A stretch of DNA of 64,000 nt. Origin: Balneolaceae bacterium. GTDB taxonomy: Bacteria > Bacteroidota > Rhodothermia > Balneolales > Balneolaceae. Position 1 is the first letter of the stretch. Every line of letters begins with the position of its first letter. Below the pieces are notes generated by a model. That model ran no database searches, was not told the origin of the DNA, and worked only from the letters and a program-made list of their open reading frames with translations. Of the stretch, positions 47,718 to 57,502 are shown piece after piece. A program made the position numbers and the translations under genes. The stretch is taken from contig CP030887.1 of assembly GCA_006969905.1 (NCBI GenBank), forward strand, positions 3,026,730-3,090,729, given 5' to 3'.

Positions 47718-50246
47718 ATGAAGAACAGTTTTAGCATTTTTGATGAGATCGGAGATTCAGATGAAGGTTTTGATGACTTTGAACAAGCCATCCCGTTGAT
47801 GTCTGAGGAGGAAGAGCAGGAACTGAATGCAACAACTGTTCCTGAGTCACTTCCTATACTCCCTCTAAAGAACACGGTTCTTTTTCCCGGAGTAGTAGTT
47901 CCCATTACCGTTGGCCGGGATCGCTCATTAGCCCTTGTAAAAGAAGCTTATGCAGGCGACAAAATCATTGGTGTGGTTACACAGAAAGATGAAATGGTTG
48001 AAGAACCCGATTTTGAGGATCTGCATACTATCGGAACAATGGCCAAAATCATTAAACTCATCAAAATGCCGGACGGTAGCAAAAGTATAGTTATCCAGGG
48101 GAAAACCTCTTTTGAGGTTGATGAGTTTACTCAAAGTGAGCCTTACTTCAAGGCAAATATTAAGCACTATCCTAAAAAAATGGATATCCAGGGGGTTGAA
48201 CTGGATGCTTCCGTCAGGAATATAAAAGAGACAGCAACACGTATTATTAACATGTCGCCGAATATCCCCAGTGAGGCAAGCATTGCTATCGAAAACATAA
48301 ACAGCCCTACATTTTTACTCAATTTCATTTCATCGAACCTGAATGTTTCTGTGGCGGAAAAACAGGGTTTGCTGGAGATCCAGAAATTTTCAGAGAACCT
48401 GAAGAAGGCAATGGGATTCCTTGAAAAAGAAGTCCAGGTACTCGATATGAGCGAAAAAATTCGCACAAAGGTAAAATCTGATATTGATGATCAGCAAAGA
48501 GAATTCTACCTGCGCCAACAGATGAAGGCTATTCAGGAGGAGTTGGGAGAAGATGCTGAACAGCAGGAAATTGACAAACTCAGGGAAAAACTGGCTAAGA
48601 AGTCATTACCTGAGCATGCAAAAAAGGAAGCGGAAAAAGAGCTGAAAAGACTTGAAATGACTCCCAATGCATCACCAAACTATGGTATCATCCATAGCTA
48701 TGTGGAGTGGATTCTTGATTTACCCTGGGAGGAATATTCTGAAGACAAGCTCGATCTTAAATATGCTAAAGAAGTATTGGAAGAAGATCATTATGGTTTA
48801 GAAAAGGTCAAAAAGAGAATCATTGAGTATTTGGCTGTTCTAAAGCTAAAAGAGGATATGAAAGCCCCCATCCTTTGTTTTTACGGTCCTCCGGGAGTTG
48901 GAAAAACTTCATTGGGTAAATCTATAGCCCGTGCTTTAAACAGGGAATTTGAGCGCTTTAGTTTAGGGGGAATCCGTGATGAAGCTGAAATACGCGGGCA
49001 CAGAAGAACTTATATCGGGGCACTTCCCGGCAGAATTATCCGTGCTATGAAGAAGGCCGGAAAAGGAAATCCTGTTATTATGCTGGATGAGATTGATAAA
49101 GTAGGTGCCGACTACCGTGGAGATCCAACCTCTGCCCTGCTCGAAGTTCTTGATCCCGAGCAGAACGATACGTTTAGTGACAACTACCTGGAACTTGAAT
49201 ATGATCTTTCCAAGGTACTCTTCATTGCTACAGCAAATTCTCTGGAAACTATACCTGCCCCTCTCAGGGACCGGATGGAGATCATAAACATCAGTGGTTA
49301 TACACTGGAAGAAAAAACACAAATCGCTAAAAAGTACCTGATCCCAAAACAGGTAAAAGAAAATGGCCTTAAAACAGACCAGATAACCATTGATGATGAC
49401 GCTATTGAACGTATCATTGATGAATACACACGCGAATCAGGAGTCAGGGGCCTTGAAAGACAGATTGCAGGAGTTTGCCGGGGAGTGGCTGCCAAAGTAG
49501 CTGCCGGTGAACTGGAAAGTTTTGAGGTTAAAACTGACGATGTGGAAGAATTCCTGGGCAAACAAAAATATTTCAGCGATGTAGCAGAACGTACTACCGT
49601 TCCCGGTGTGGCTACAGGTTTGGCATGGACTCCTTTTGGCGGAGATATCCTTTTCATCGAAGCAAGTGTCTCTAAAGGTTCTGGCAAACTAAACATTACC
49701 GGGCAGCTTGGAGATGTAATGAAAGAATCTGCTATGCTGGCTATCTCTTACTTAAAAGCACATGCTGAAAAGTTTGGGATACCTGAAGAGGCATTCAAAT
49801 ACTGGGACTTACACATTCATGTGCCTGCGGGTGCTGTTCCTAAAGACGGACCCTCGGCAGGGGTTTCCCTGATGACAGCCATAGCTTCTATATTTACCCA
49901 GAGAAAGGTAAAAGGTACTTTTGCGCTTACCGGAGAAATAACGTTGCGGGGACTAGTACTACCGGTTGGTGGCATTAAAGAAAAGGTTTTGGCCGCAAAA
50001 CGCGCCGGGATAAAGCAGGTTCTGCTACCAAAAAAGAATGAGAAAGATGTTGATGAAATAGAAAAGGAAGTAATCGGCGATCTCAAAATTGATTACCTGG
50101 AGCGGATGGAAACACTTCTGGATATTATCCTCGAAAAAGATTCAGTCAACGATCCAAACGCTTATTTTGCTGTGAGCGATGCTCATAAATCGGCTGTGGC
50201 AGATAAGAATGGTACTTCAAAAGAAATAAAGAATGTTGTGAGCTAG
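47718..50246 (+). CDS. lon: ATP-dependent protease Lon
   Basis: Cytosolic AAA+ protease for misfolded and regulatory proteins. The N-terminal substrate domain begins with [23 protein letters not shown] (about 44 on). The Walker [14 protein letters not shown] is near 390, Walker [10 protein letters not shown] near 455. The protease domain has the Ser-Lys pair Ser713 ([10 protein letters not shown]) and Lys756 (GGIKEK). 842 residues; an acidic N-terminal extension of about 40 residues precedes the core, and a 40-residue tail follows it. A 129-nt upstream gap should hold its promoter, but I cannot pick one with confidence. Confidence 0.97.
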   Translation: MKNSFSIFDEIGDSDEGFDDFEQAIPLMSEEEEQELNATTVPESLPILPLKNTVLFPGVVVPITVGRDRSLALVKEAYAGDKIIGVVTQKDEMVEEPDFEDLHTIGTMAKIIKLIKMPDGSKSIVIQGKTSFEVDEFTQSEPYFKANIKHYPKKMDIQGVELDASVRNIKETATRIINMSPNIPSEASIAIENINSPTFLLNFISSNLNVSVAEKQGLLEIQKFSENLKKAMGFLEKEVQVLDMSEKIRTKVKSDIDDQQREFYLRQQMKAIQEELGEDAEQQEIDKLREKLAKKSLPEHAKKEAEKELKRLEMTPNASPNYGIIHSYVEWILDLPWEEYSEDKLDLKYAKEVLEEDHYGLEKVKKRIIEYLAVLKLKEDMKAPILCFYGPPGVGKTSLGKSIARALNREFERFSLGGIRDEAEIRGHRRTYIGALPGRIIRAMKKAGKGNPVIMLDEIDKVGADYRGDPTSALLEVLDPEQNDTFSDNYLELEYDLSKVLFIATANSLETIPAPLRDRMEIINISGYTLEEKTQIAKKYLIPKQVKENGLKTDQITIDDDAIERIIDEYTRESGVRGLERQIAGVCRGVAAKVAAGELESFEVKTDDVEEFLGKQKYFSDVAERTTVPGVATGLAWTPFGGDILFIEASVSKGSGKLNITGQLGDVMKESAMLAISYLKAHAEKFGIPEEAFKYWDLHIHVPAGAVPKDGPSAGVSLMTAIASIFTQRKVKGTFALTGEITLRGLVLPVGGIKEKVLAAKRAGIKQVLLPKKNEKDVDEIEKEVIGDLKIDYLERMETLLDIILEKDSVNDPNAYFAVSDAHKSAVADKNGTSKEIKNVVS

Positions 50247-50353
50247 CCTTTCGATTATTGCTATGCATTTGAAAACAAGCTTTTGAACAGAGGCGAAAGC
50301 ATAAAGTTTTCGGATGTATCCAGCATAACTGGACAATTAAAGTTGTTAGCAAA

Positions 50354-50476
50354 ATGTCAAAGACAAATAAAGGGAACAAGAAAGTTCATGTTCCCGCTCA
50401 CACTAAAAAGGTTGGCAGAAAAACTGTCAGGGTACCAGAACATTACCGTTCAACTCCTGATAAGAAGAAGTGCTGA
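50354..50476 (+). CDS. Small basic protein (40 aa) with a VxVPxH repeat
   Basis: A short frame in the gap after lon encodes 40 residues starting MSKTNKGNKK and ending STPDKKKC. It contains two similar units, VHVPAHTKK and VRVPEHYRS, joined by VGRKT. Ten Lys, three Arg and three His make it strongly basic. The VxVxxHxRxxxGKxVxVxxHxR pattern recalls small uncharacterised proteins I have seen in other genomes, so I prefer this frame to the longer overlapping one (50283-50495), which has no such pattern. A terminator lies about 50 nt downstream. Function unknown; nucleic-acid or ribosome binding is a guess from charge. Confidence 0.6.
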   Translation: MSKTNKGNKKVHVPAHTKKVGRKTVRVPEHYRSTPDKKKC

Positions 50477-50506
50477 CCTCTTGGCTATATATTAGCTAAG
50501 TTATTA

Positions 50507-50553
50507 GGTATCATTTAAATGATACCGGGGAGTCCTAAGTGGCTCCCTTTTTT
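50507..50553 (+). terminator. Palindrome and terminator after the 40-aa gene
   Basis: A perfect 20-nt palindrome (GGTATCATTT/AAATGATACC, 50507-50526) is followed at once by a hairpin GGGAGTC (50528-50534) / GGCTCCC (50541-50547), loop of six, and six T. The second hairpin is a standard terminator. The palindrome may strengthen it or be a protein-binding site. Confidence 0.8.
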
Positions 50554-50615
50554 ATTTTAAACTAGCTCTTATGCTCTGCATTGGAGCTTTTCTTTATTAA
50601 AAATATTCCAAATCA

Positions 50616-50700
50616 GTCATCCCTGCGAAGGCAGGGATCTTAATAGCTTTATACCTTCAGGCTTTTTTAAAATCCGGATTCCCGCCTTCGCGGGAATGAC
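50616..50700. repeat. REP/MITE-like inverted repeat
   Basis: A left arm (50616-50640, GTCATCCCTGCGAAGGCAGG...) and a right arm (50676-50700, ...CCCGCCTTCGCGGGAATGAC) are near-perfect inverted copies of 25 nt around a 35-nt centre. Each arm is itself a small hairpin. This form ('GTCATTCCCGCGAAGGCGGGAATC') is a common dispersed repeat in bacteria, so further copies are expected elsewhere in the genome. It sits in a non-coding gap and carries no gene. Confidence 0.75.
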
Positions 50701-50742
50701 TAAATGTTTTGTTGCATACGGCGGTTCTACAGAATTAGAAAA

Positions 50743-51216
50743 TTATTCCAAATTCTCCCATTCCTCTTTGGTAGCCTCCGAAACCTGGTACTCCATCATC
50801 AGTTTCCATTCACCACTTACTTTGGTTAACAATCCTTGAAAGTGTATAAGTACATTTTGCCTCTCCTCTCCTTCATTTTGCCAGGAATAGTTGAAAATAC
50901 CCGTTTCATGAGCTGTGGTTTCACTATGTAGTCGTTCTGAAAATCGAAATTCAACGCTTGCGGTCATTTTCCCGGCTTTGGTATCATCAAAACCTTGCTT
51001 CCATCCTGCCAATGCCTGTGATATTGGGTAACTGGATTCTGACATTCCATTAACAAGAATCGCATCCGGATGAAAAGTATTGGCATAGCCTTCGTAGTCT
51101 CCTTCTTCAACCGTTCTGGAAGCTTCCGCCCAAAAAGCATCTATTTCTTCTTTTGGATTTGAATCGGAAACCATAAAAGAAAACGAAAGCAAAGAAATCA
51201 GAATGATCTTTATCAT
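50743..51216 (-). CDS. Secreted SnoaL/DUF4440-like protein
   Basis: I start at ATG 51216, which gives a signal peptide (MIKIILISLLSFSFMVSDS) and a mature protein of about 140 residues; a longer frame to 51351 adds residues that would overlap rsgA. The mature part begins NPKEEIDAFWAEASRTVEEGDYEGYANTFHPDAILV-type (split here), the helix-plus-'D-A-x-x-V' start of the NTF2-like/SnoaL fold, and ends FQGLLTKVSGEWKLMMEYQ, the usual closing strands. Such proteins bind small ligands or act as simple hydrolases/isomerases; no specific role can be given. Divergent from rsgA. Confidence 0.8.
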   Translation of the reverse strand: MIKIILISLLSFSFMVSDSNPKEEIDAFWAEASRTVEEGDYEGYANTFHPDAILVNGMSESSYPISQALAGWKQGFDDTKAGKMTASVEFRFSERLHSETTAHETGIFNYSWQNEGEERQNVLIHFQGLLTKVSGEWKLMMEYQVSEATKEEWENLE

Positions 51217-51327
51217 AAGATGAAACATTGAGGTTGAATGTTGTTGCCGCAAAATACTATTCCAACTCGTAAAAGAAAGTGCTGAATTAATTACTTGCCT
51301 ATACCCGGCTCTTCCGTATTTTTGGAT

Positions 51328-52239
51328 ATGAAAAAAGGTCGTGTAATACAATCAACGGGAAGCTGGTATAAGGTAGATATTGGTAATCATATCGTTGAAA
51401 GCCGCCTGCCCGGGCGTTTTCGTTTAGAAGAAAAGCAGGTTACTAACCCCTTGACAGTTGGGGATTGGGTAGATGTTCAAATCAATACCGATGGTTCCGG
51501 TTCAATTGAGCATATTTATGAACGTGAAAACTATATCACCCGCAAAGCTACCCACAGTAAAAAGGGAGAGCATATCCTCGTATCTAATTTAGATTTGGCT
51601 TTTGTAGTACAATCCATCCGAAAACCTAAAGTTAAGGAAGGATTTATTGATCGTTTTCTGGTAACCTGTGAAGCTTATGAAGTTAAACCAGCCATCATCA
51701 TCAATAAAATGGATTTGGCTACACAATCTGACCTTGAATACCTCGAGGAAATGAAGAATATTTATGAAGCACTTGATTACCCCTTCTTTACAACAAGTAT
51801 TGATGATCCCGGTTCCATCAAAAAGTTAAGTGCGGCAATTCTTGATAAAACAACTGCCTTTATAGGTCCGTCAGGAGTTGGGAAAACCAGCCTGTTAAAT
51901 ACAATTGATCCTGAGTATGATCTGAAAGTTGGTGAAATCTCTGACTTTTCCAATAAAGGAAAACACACTACTACGTTCGCACAACTTATCCCGCTAAGTC
52001 AATCCGGCTATATTGCTGATACACCTGGAATCAGGGAATTTGGCCTCGTGAATATAGAGCCCTGGGAACTTTCCCTGTACTTCCCTGAAATGCTTGAGCC
52101 TCGCCAGAGTTGTAAATTCAATACTTGTACACATGTACATGAGCCTGGTTGTGGTGTTGTTACCGCTTTCGAAGATGGTGAAATTGATGCCAACCGCTAT
52201 CATTCTTACCTGAATATGCTCGACTCTCTGGAAGATTAA
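51328..52239 (+). CDS. rsgA: Ribosome small-subunit-dependent GTPase A
   Basis: Circularly permuted GTPase that checks late 30S assembly. I start at ATG 51328 (MKKGRVIQSTGSWYKVDIG), giving 303 residues; a TTG at 51295 is in frame but adds unrelated sequence. An OB-fold comes first, then G4 NKMD, G1 GPSGVGKTSLLN, G3 DTPGIREF, and a zinc knuckle with CKFNTCTHVHEPGC. The order G4-G1-G3 is the hallmark of the family. Complete. Confidence 0.97.
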   Translation: MKKGRVIQSTGSWYKVDIGNHIVESRLPGRFRLEEKQVTNPLTVGDWVDVQINTDGSGSIEHIYERENYITRKATHSKKGEHILVSNLDLAFVVQSIRKPKVKEGFIDRFLVTCEAYEVKPAIIINKMDLATQSDLEYLEEMKNIYEALDYPFFTTSIDDPGSIKKLSAAILDKTTAFIGPSGVGKTSLLNTIDPEYDLKVGEISDFSNKGKHTTTFAQLIPLSQSGYIADTPGIREFGLVNIEPWELSLYFPEMLEPRQSCKFNTCTHVHEPGCGVVTAFEDGEIDANRYHSYLNMLDSLED

Positions 52240-52324
52240 GAAATTCAAATACCTTGTATTAGGTATTCAATGTCACCAAATAATTGCTGATATTTGTCCA
52301 TCATCTAAAAAACAGGAGATAAAT

Positions 52325-53425
52325 ATGTATAAAAAGTTTCGAACGGCAATCAAAGCAATGGTTGCACTTACCATCTTGGGATTTATAATCGCAACCCCTG
52401 CTAACGCCCAATTTGGAGATATAGGAGCATTCTTAAAAGCAGGTGCTGATGATGCAAGAATACTCACAAGAGAATATTTACGGCCTTACCCTACAGGATT
52501 TGGTACCGGGCTAAATGCCGGATTTACAGAAAGCGCTGCACCAAAAAAGAAATTGGGATTCAGTCTTCAAATACGTCCTTCTCTTGCTGTTGTACCAACA
52601 GGGTCTCAGTCATTTGATGTATCTAGCCTTGGTCTTTCAAAAATTGTTGTAGCTGCAGGAGAAAATCCTATCGCCCAAACAGTAGCTGGTAAAAGTGATA
52701 AAGGGCCATTACTCGAGATTTATCAGGACCCCAACAATGCAAACACAAAGGTTGGTGAATTTGAAATGCCTGGTGGTACAGGTTTTGCCTTTGTACCTGC
52801 CCCTATTGTACAGGCAAGTGTGGGACTAATTAAGAAAACAGATATTACTCTTCGTTATCTACCTGAAGTGGGTATAGGTGATTATGGCGATATTGGCATT
52901 ATTGGTGGAGCTATTAAACATGAACTTGGCCAATATATACCCGGTAGTAAACTTTTACCGGTTGATATATCTTTGATGGTTGGTTTCAACCAGATTAATG
53001 TTAATGCTAATCTGGATCTTCAGCCCGAAGGTACAAGAGACCCGAATGATCCTTCTTTAACGAGTAATCCGACTCCAAACTTTAACGAACAGCAAGCCAG
53101 TACAACCACAAACACATTTGTTGTGAATGCAATAGTAGGAAAAAGCCTCCCCTTTATTTCGGTATATGGGGGCTTGGGTTTTCAACAAGCTACTTTTGAA
53201 TTGAAAATGGAAGGTGATTACCCTGTGGATTCTTTCAATCCAATTACACCAACTGATGATTATGTAGTACTTACTGATCCTTTTTCTTTCGAAATCGACA
53301 GTGAAAGCAACATACATGCACTAGCAGGTTTCAGGGTTAAATTAGGAATCCTTGCCATTTATGCAGAAGCAACTGCTGCAAACTATTTTACCGCCAATGC
53401 GGGGGTTGGGATTTCTTTCAGATAG
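52325..53425 (+). CDS. Secreted DUF6588-like protein
   Basis: 366 residues with a signal peptide (to ATPANAQ, near 29). The mature start has ARILTREYLRPYPTGFGTGLNAGF, which I recall as the DUF6588 opening (a conserved 'YLxPFxxGFGxGLNxGW'). The remainder reads like an outer-membrane barrel: amphipathic strands, VSVYGGLGFQQATFELKM-type turns, and a final strand ending ITRAGVGISFR-like (ANAGVGISFR). Likely outer membrane; role unknown. It has a clear Shine-Dalgarno (AGGAG, 52314-52318, 6 nt from the ATG) and a shared terminator after it. Confidence 0.82.
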   Translation: MYKKFRTAIKAMVALTILGFIIATPANAQFGDIGAFLKAGADDARILTREYLRPYPTGFGTGLNAGFTESAAPKKKLGFSLQIRPSLAVVPTGSQSFDVSSLGLSKIVVAAGENPIAQTVAGKSDKGPLLEIYQDPNNANTKVGEFEMPGGTGFAFVPAPIVQASVGLIKKTDITLRYLPEVGIGDYGDIGIIGGAIKHELGQYIPGSKLLPVDISLMVGFNQINVNANLDLQPEGTRDPNDPSLTSNPTPNFNEQQASTTTNTFVVNAIVGKSLPFISVYGGLGFQQATFELKMEGDYPVDSFNPITPTDDYVVLTDPFSFEIDSESNIHALAGFRVKLGILAIYAEATAANYFTANAGVGISFR

Positions 53426-53446
53426 GATTAAGAAAAATATAAAACG

Positions 53447-53477
53447 AAAAAAGGCGCTCAATTGAGCGCCTTTTTTT
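53447..53477. terminator. Bidirectional terminator
   Basis: A perfect palindrome GGCGCTCAA/TTGAGCGCC (53453-53470) is flanked by A6 on the left and T7 on the right. It serves the secreted DUF6588-like gene and the convergent ABC ATPase gene. Confidence 0.95.
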
Positions 53478-54201
53478 ATACCGGTATTTCCTGGTCAGCC
53501 AATTTCGGATGTTCTACCTTTTCATCCGATTCAATTACACCATCTCTTAGCCTTACTATCCTCCGGGCATGTTCAGCTATATCATTTTCATGGGTTACCA
53601 GCATTATAGTATTTCCCTGGCGGTATAACTCTTCAAAAAGTAACATGATCTCATCACCTGTTTTAGAATCCAGGTTACCGGTAGGCTCATCCGCCAGTAG
53701 AATAGACGGATTATTTACCAGCGCTCTGGCAATTGCTACACGCTGGCGCTGCCCGCCCGAAAGTTCATTGGGTTTGTGATCTACCCTGTCTCCCAAACCT
53801 ACTTTGGTAAGTACTTCAATCGCTCTTTCTTTACGTTCAGCTGATTTTACGCCTGCATATATTAAAGGCAGCTCCACATTAGCAAGGCATGTGGTTCTGG
53901 GAAGCAGGTTAAATGTCTGGAATACAAAACCAATCTCCCTGTTTCTCACTTCGGCAAGCTCCGCATCATCCATTTCACTTACACGATTATTATTTAATAT
54001 ATATTCCCCAGATGTTGGGGTATCTAAACAACCGATCATATTCATTAATGTGGACTTACCGGAACCTGATGGCCCCATAATTGCCACATATTCATTTTCC
54101 AAGGCATTAAAAGTAACACCGTTCAATGCCCGTACTTCTGTTTCGCCCATCTGGTAAAAACGGGTTAAATCTGTGATTTCGATAACTGCTTTTTTTGACA
54201 T
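53476..54201 (-). CDS. ABC transporter ATPase (MacB/LolD type)
   Basis: 241-residue ATPase: Walker [10 protein letters not shown] (43-51), Q-loop, signature [15 protein letters not shown], Walker [13 protein letters not shown] and the switch His in [10 protein letters not shown]. The [11 protein letters not shown] and FNLLPRTT segments match the MacB/LolD/Sal-type mechanotransmission family. It belongs with the two MacB-type permeases upstream, the periplasmic adaptor 9 nt upstream, and TolC, forming a tripartite efflux or export pump that spans both membranes. Last gene of the locus. Confidence 0.95.
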   Translation of the reverse strand: MSKKAVIEITDLTRFYQMGETEVRALNGVTFNALENEYVAIMGPSGSGKSTLMNMIGCLDTPTSGEYILNNNRVSEMDDAELAEVRNREIGFVFQTFNLLPRTTCLANVELPLIYAGVKSAERKERAIEVLTKVGLGDRVDHKPNELSGGQRQRVAIARALVNNPSILLADEPTGNLDSKTGDEIMLLFEELYRQGNTIMLVTHENDIAEHARRIVRLRDGVIESDEKVEHPKLADQEIPV

Positions 54202-54210
54202 ATGCCCTAT

Positions 54211-55608
54211 TTAGATTGATGCTATTTCTTCTTTACGCTCTTCAACCTTTACTTTATCCCCATCCGAAAGGTTCTTTGAAAGGGTACGATAGTTTCCAAT
54301 AACGATCATATCACCTGCTGTTACTCCCGAAAGAATCTGTACATGATTGTTATCGCTTATTCCAGTTTCCACTTCCTGCCGTACTGCAATACCATCTTTA
54401 ACTATAAATACGACTTTTCGGATATCTTCTTTTTTAACAACCAAGTCGTCATCCACTTCAGAATCGGGAGCGCTCGTACTTTCACTTTCAGAAGTGGAAT
54501 CGTCACCTTCAGGTTTGCTTTCCTTCTTGTTGTTTGCAAAATCCCGAACAGTAACTGCCTGAATAGGCACTGAAACAACATTAATTGCAGTCTCAGTTTC
54601 AATATCTACAGTAGCAGACATGCCGGGCTTAAAGTTGGGAACAAAATTCTCATCAGGATTCTCAGAAGTTTGATTTAATACCAACTCAGAACCTGCCAGT
54701 GAAAGGTTATGCGGGGTAACAATTCGAACTTTCACCTGGTAGTTGGTAACCTGCTCGTTGGTACCTGCACCTGTAACACGCGCTGAGTTTGCTATTTCGG
54801 TTACAATACCATTAAATCTCCTTTCAGGGTAAGCATCAACTTCAATACGGGCAGTATCAGCACTCATAATATTTACGATGTCGTTTTCATTTACTTCAAC
54901 CAATACTTCCATCCGGTCGAGCAAAGAAACACGCATCATTTCAGTTCCGGCCATTTGCGAGTTACCCAATACACGCTCGCCAAGTTCAACAGCCAATCCT
55001 GTCACAGTACCATCCTGTGGAGCCCTTATCACTGTTTGCTCAAGTTCCTCTTCTGCCTTACGAAGTTGAGCCTCAGCACTTTGTATCTGGTATTGTGCTG
55101 CCTTCAGGTTTGCTTTTTCTGCGTCATAGCTTGATTTGGTTTGTATAAAATCCAACTCAGAAATCACATTCTTTTCATACAATTCTTTATTCCTGAGATG
55201 GGCAGCTTCAGCCTGAATCAAGCTGGCTCTGGTTTGTTCAAGCCGGGCTTTCTGGGTTAGCAGAGACGCGTTTAACTGATCGATCTGCGCCTGATAAATA
55301 TCAGGCTTAATTCGAAGAAGCAGGTTCCCTTTCCTTACAAAATCGCCTTCCTTTACAGCTAGCTCTATAATCTCTCCGGATACATCAGGACGGATAATCA
55401 CTTCAACCTCTGGTTGTATTTTACCGGAAGCCGATACTATTTGAGTAATTGTTTTTAGCTTTGCCTCTGCGGTTTCTACAGGGGTTCCCTCACTTTCTCC
55501 CCCAATAACTCCTGCAGCTTTAAGCCCAAAACCTACTCCAAAAACAACTACTAAACCAATTACAAGGTATAGTATGGTTTTGCCGGATGATGATTTCTTT
55601 TTTGCCAT
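54211..55608 (-). CDS. Periplasmic adaptor (MacA/HlyD family)
   Basis: Membrane-fusion protein that joins an inner-membrane ABC transporter to TolC. One N-terminal membrane helix (about 11-35) is followed by a lipoyl half (VEVIIRPDVSGEIIELAVKEGDFVRKG), a coiled-coil hairpin (about 105-192), the second lipoyl half (TVIRAPQDGTVTGL), and beta-barrel and membrane-proximal domains. 465 residues. A Ser/Asp/Glu-rich low-complexity insertion (residues about 360-395, 54424-54531) interrupts the membrane-proximal domain, which is unusual. Follows TolC by 27 nt and precedes the ATPase by 9 nt. Confidence 0.94.
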   Translation of the reverse strand: MAKKKSSSGKTILYLVIGLVVVFGVGFGLKAAGVIGGESEGTPVETAEAKLKTITQIVSASGKIQPEVEVIIRPDVSGEIIELAVKEGDFVRKGNLLLRIKPDIYQAQIDQLNASLLTQKARLEQTRASLIQAEAAHLRNKELYEKNVISELDFIQTKSSYDAEKANLKAAQYQIQSAEAQLRKAEEELEQTVIRAPQDGTVTGLAVELGERVLGNSQMAGTEMMRVSLLDRMEVLVEVNENDIVNIMSADTARIEVDAYPERRFNGIVTEIANSARVTGAGTNEQVTNYQVKVRIVTPHNLSLAGSELVLNQTSENPDENFVPNFKPGMSATVDIETETAINVVSVPIQAVTVRDFANNKKESKPEGDDSTSESESTSAPDSEVDDDLVVKKEDIRKVVFIVKDGIAVRQEVETGISDNNHVQILSGVTAGDMIVIGNYRTLSKNLSDGDKVKVEERKEEIASI

Positions 55609-55635
55609 TTTCCCTTTCCCAAATTTTTAGTGTAG

Positions 55636-57057
55636 TTAAAATTCAATACTATTATCAGAAAGCTTCCCCAGATAAAAATCAAGTAATTTTTCTTGAAATA
55701 TTAAATTGTACAACGCTCTTGTTCTTGATGACTGAGCATTAAAAAATTGAGTTTGTGCCTGGCTCAACTCTATAAGTGTACTTGCTCCAACATTGTATCT
55801 TTCTTGTTGAGTTTCAAATGCTTTCTGTGAAGCAATCAACGATTTTTCAGCAGCTGTTAATTGTGCAGAAAAAGATGCATAATCATTTAATGCCTGAGTA
55901 ATCTCTTGAATCACTTGAAGCTTAGTATTTTCTAATCCTAACTCTGCATTCTTAAGATTTACTTTGGCAGATTCAATCTGAACCATTCTATTCCAATTAT
56001 TAAAAATTGGGAGACTTAAAGAAAGTCCAATAGATTTGTTTACCCGCTGATCAAAAAACTGATCTGAAAAGTTTACTTTTTCAAAGATAGGTTCATTTGT
56101 AATAGGATCTCTACCTGTAAGAATGGTGGCCTGATCACTATAGCTTGAGGACAATGATGCATTCCCAGTAAGTGTAGGAAGTAAATTTCCCTTTGCAATT
56201 TTAAGTTGATATTCTAAAGATTCGATATCAAATTCAGAGCTAAGTACATCTCCTCTATTCATCATCGCTTCTTCAACTAACCCTCTTACATTTTGAGCCA
56301 TTTTTGTAGAACTCTTTGCAGATTCAGGATCAAAATCCGGAACTACAAATTCATATTCTACCAAAGGATCTATTTGAAGTGTTCTTACAAGGATTAGTTT
56401 GTTAGATCGCAATTGGTTTTCTTGGCTTGTAACCGTAAACTCGTTATCAGCCACCTGTGCTTCTTGGTTGTATTGATCTACGGCAGGACGAGAGCCTACC
56501 TCTACCTGTGCTTTTGTTTGTTCCAGAAGCTTAAGAGAGGTTTCTAAATTGTCTTTCGCATCTTCTAATTGCTGTTTATTTAAAAGTACCGTTAAGTACC
56601 TGGTAGCAGTATTAAAAATTACATTCTCTTTAGCTCTTTTTAGAGTTTCTTCACTAGAAAGTTTAGAAGCTTTACTCGATCTTAAAGTTAGAATGTTGTT
56701 AAACCCGTTAAATATTGGAATTGAGGCATTTAGACCAGCACTACCACTCGTTGAAGTAAGATCAGTAAAAGAAAGAGTTTCCTGCACGAACTGCTGACCT
56801 GTTTGAGTAGAGTATCTAGCGCTGGAAGAAATACTAGGGAGGAAATCAGCCGTTTCGCTTGTTATTCTCATTTCAGCAAGATCTAAATTGTTCTCTGCTT
56901 GCTTTAATTGAAAATTATTTTCTAAAGCAATGTCGATAGCTTCCTGAAGCGTTATTTCCCTTACTTGTTGTGCATGTGTTAGCCCTGCTGTAAAAATGAG
57001 ACAGCATACCGTCAGTAGTAATGATTTATTCATGTGAGAGAATTCTGTTTTGTTCAT
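55636..57057 (-). CDS. TolC-family outer-membrane efflux protein
   Basis: Outer-membrane channel with the TolC fold: two repeated OEP modules rich in long helices (LQEAIDIALENNFQLKQAENNLDLAEMRI opens the first, in two parts) and shorter beta segments. The signal peptide is clear in the shorter form starting at 57033 (MNKSLLLTVCCLIFTAGLTHAQQ); I keep the longer start at 57057 but the shorter is at least as likely. 465-473 residues. The partner adaptor and ATPase follow. It stands 97 nt downstream of the small-protein trio, so it may have its own promoter. Confidence 0.94.
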   Translation of the reverse strand: MNKTEFSHMNKSLLLTVCCLIFTAGLTHAQQVREITLQEAIDIALENNFQLKQAENNLDLAEMRITSETADFLPSISSSARYSTQTGQQFVQETLSFTDLTSTSGSAGLNASIPIFNGFNNILTLRSSKASKLSSEETLKRAKENVIFNTATRYLTVLLNKQQLEDAKDNLETSLKLLEQTKAQVEVGSRPAVDQYNQEAQVADNEFTVTSQENQLRSNKLILVRTLQIDPLVEYEFVVPDFDPESAKSSTKMAQNVRGLVEEAMMNRGDVLSSEFDIESLEYQLKIAKGNLLPTLTGNASLSSSYSDQATILTGRDPITNEPIFEKVNFSDQFFDQRVNKSIGLSLSLPIFNNWNRMVQIESAKVNLKNAELGLENTKLQVIQEITQALNDYASFSAQLTAAEKSLIASQKAFETQQERYNVGASTLIELSQAQTQFFNAQSSRTRALYNLIFQEKLLDFYLGKLSDNSIEF

Positions 57058-57154
57058 GATTCGCTTGCACGCTCTTAGACGAATTAAGTTGCAAAAACTT
57101 TGTACTTAGCAAGAGTTTTTTATCAACTTTTATTATTAAGAAAAGACTCAATGG

Positions 57155-57502
57155 TTAATCAGAACTCTTCTTCTGTGTAATCTGATTATCAATAGCATCA
57201 AGAAATAAAGAAACAGCTCTTTTGGTTAAATGCTTTTTCAGTTCATAACCTAAAACTGAACTAAAGCTTGAGGATGACTTACTTCTCCTTCCTTTAGGTT
57301 TGCCAATCAAAAAACCTACTAACAAGGAAGCCCCAAGAATAGGAAGAGGATATTTCCGTATTATCGCTTTAGGATCAAGGCTTTCTACTACTCCCTCTTT
57401 TACATCATCAATTGATTTGTCAAGACCTTCCTGAATCCTGTTCAGTTCATTCTCAAGTTCTTGCTTTTTCTTTTCAATTTTTGTGAGTTTTGTAGTTGCC
57501 AT
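57155..57502 (-). CDS. Small membrane-associated protein, third gene of a YqjDEK-like trio
   Basis: 115 residues. A lysine-rich helical N-terminus (about 1-48, KIEKKKQELENELNRIQEGLD) likely forms a coiled coil; one hydrophobic stretch (about 50-68, PLPILGASLLVGFLIGK) follows; the tail is polar and basic. The 'YPLPILGASLLVGFLIGKP' wording parallels the glycine-zipper anchor of the first gene of the trio. In the E. coli yqjD-yqjE-yqjK operon the third gene is a small basic protein, and this holds the same place. Overlaps the preceding gene by one base. Confidence 0.75.
   Translation of the reverse strand: MATTKLTKIEKKKQELENELNRIQEGLDKSIDDVKEGVVESLDPKAIIRKYPLPILGASLLVGFLIGKPKGRRSKSSSSFSSVLGYELKKHLTKRAVSLFLDAIDNQITQKKSSD

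Noticed and set aside
50283-50495. 70-aa plus-strand frame after lon
   Set aside because: Overlaps the 40-aa basic protein in another frame; no pattern or repeat, and the shorter frame has a family-like motif.
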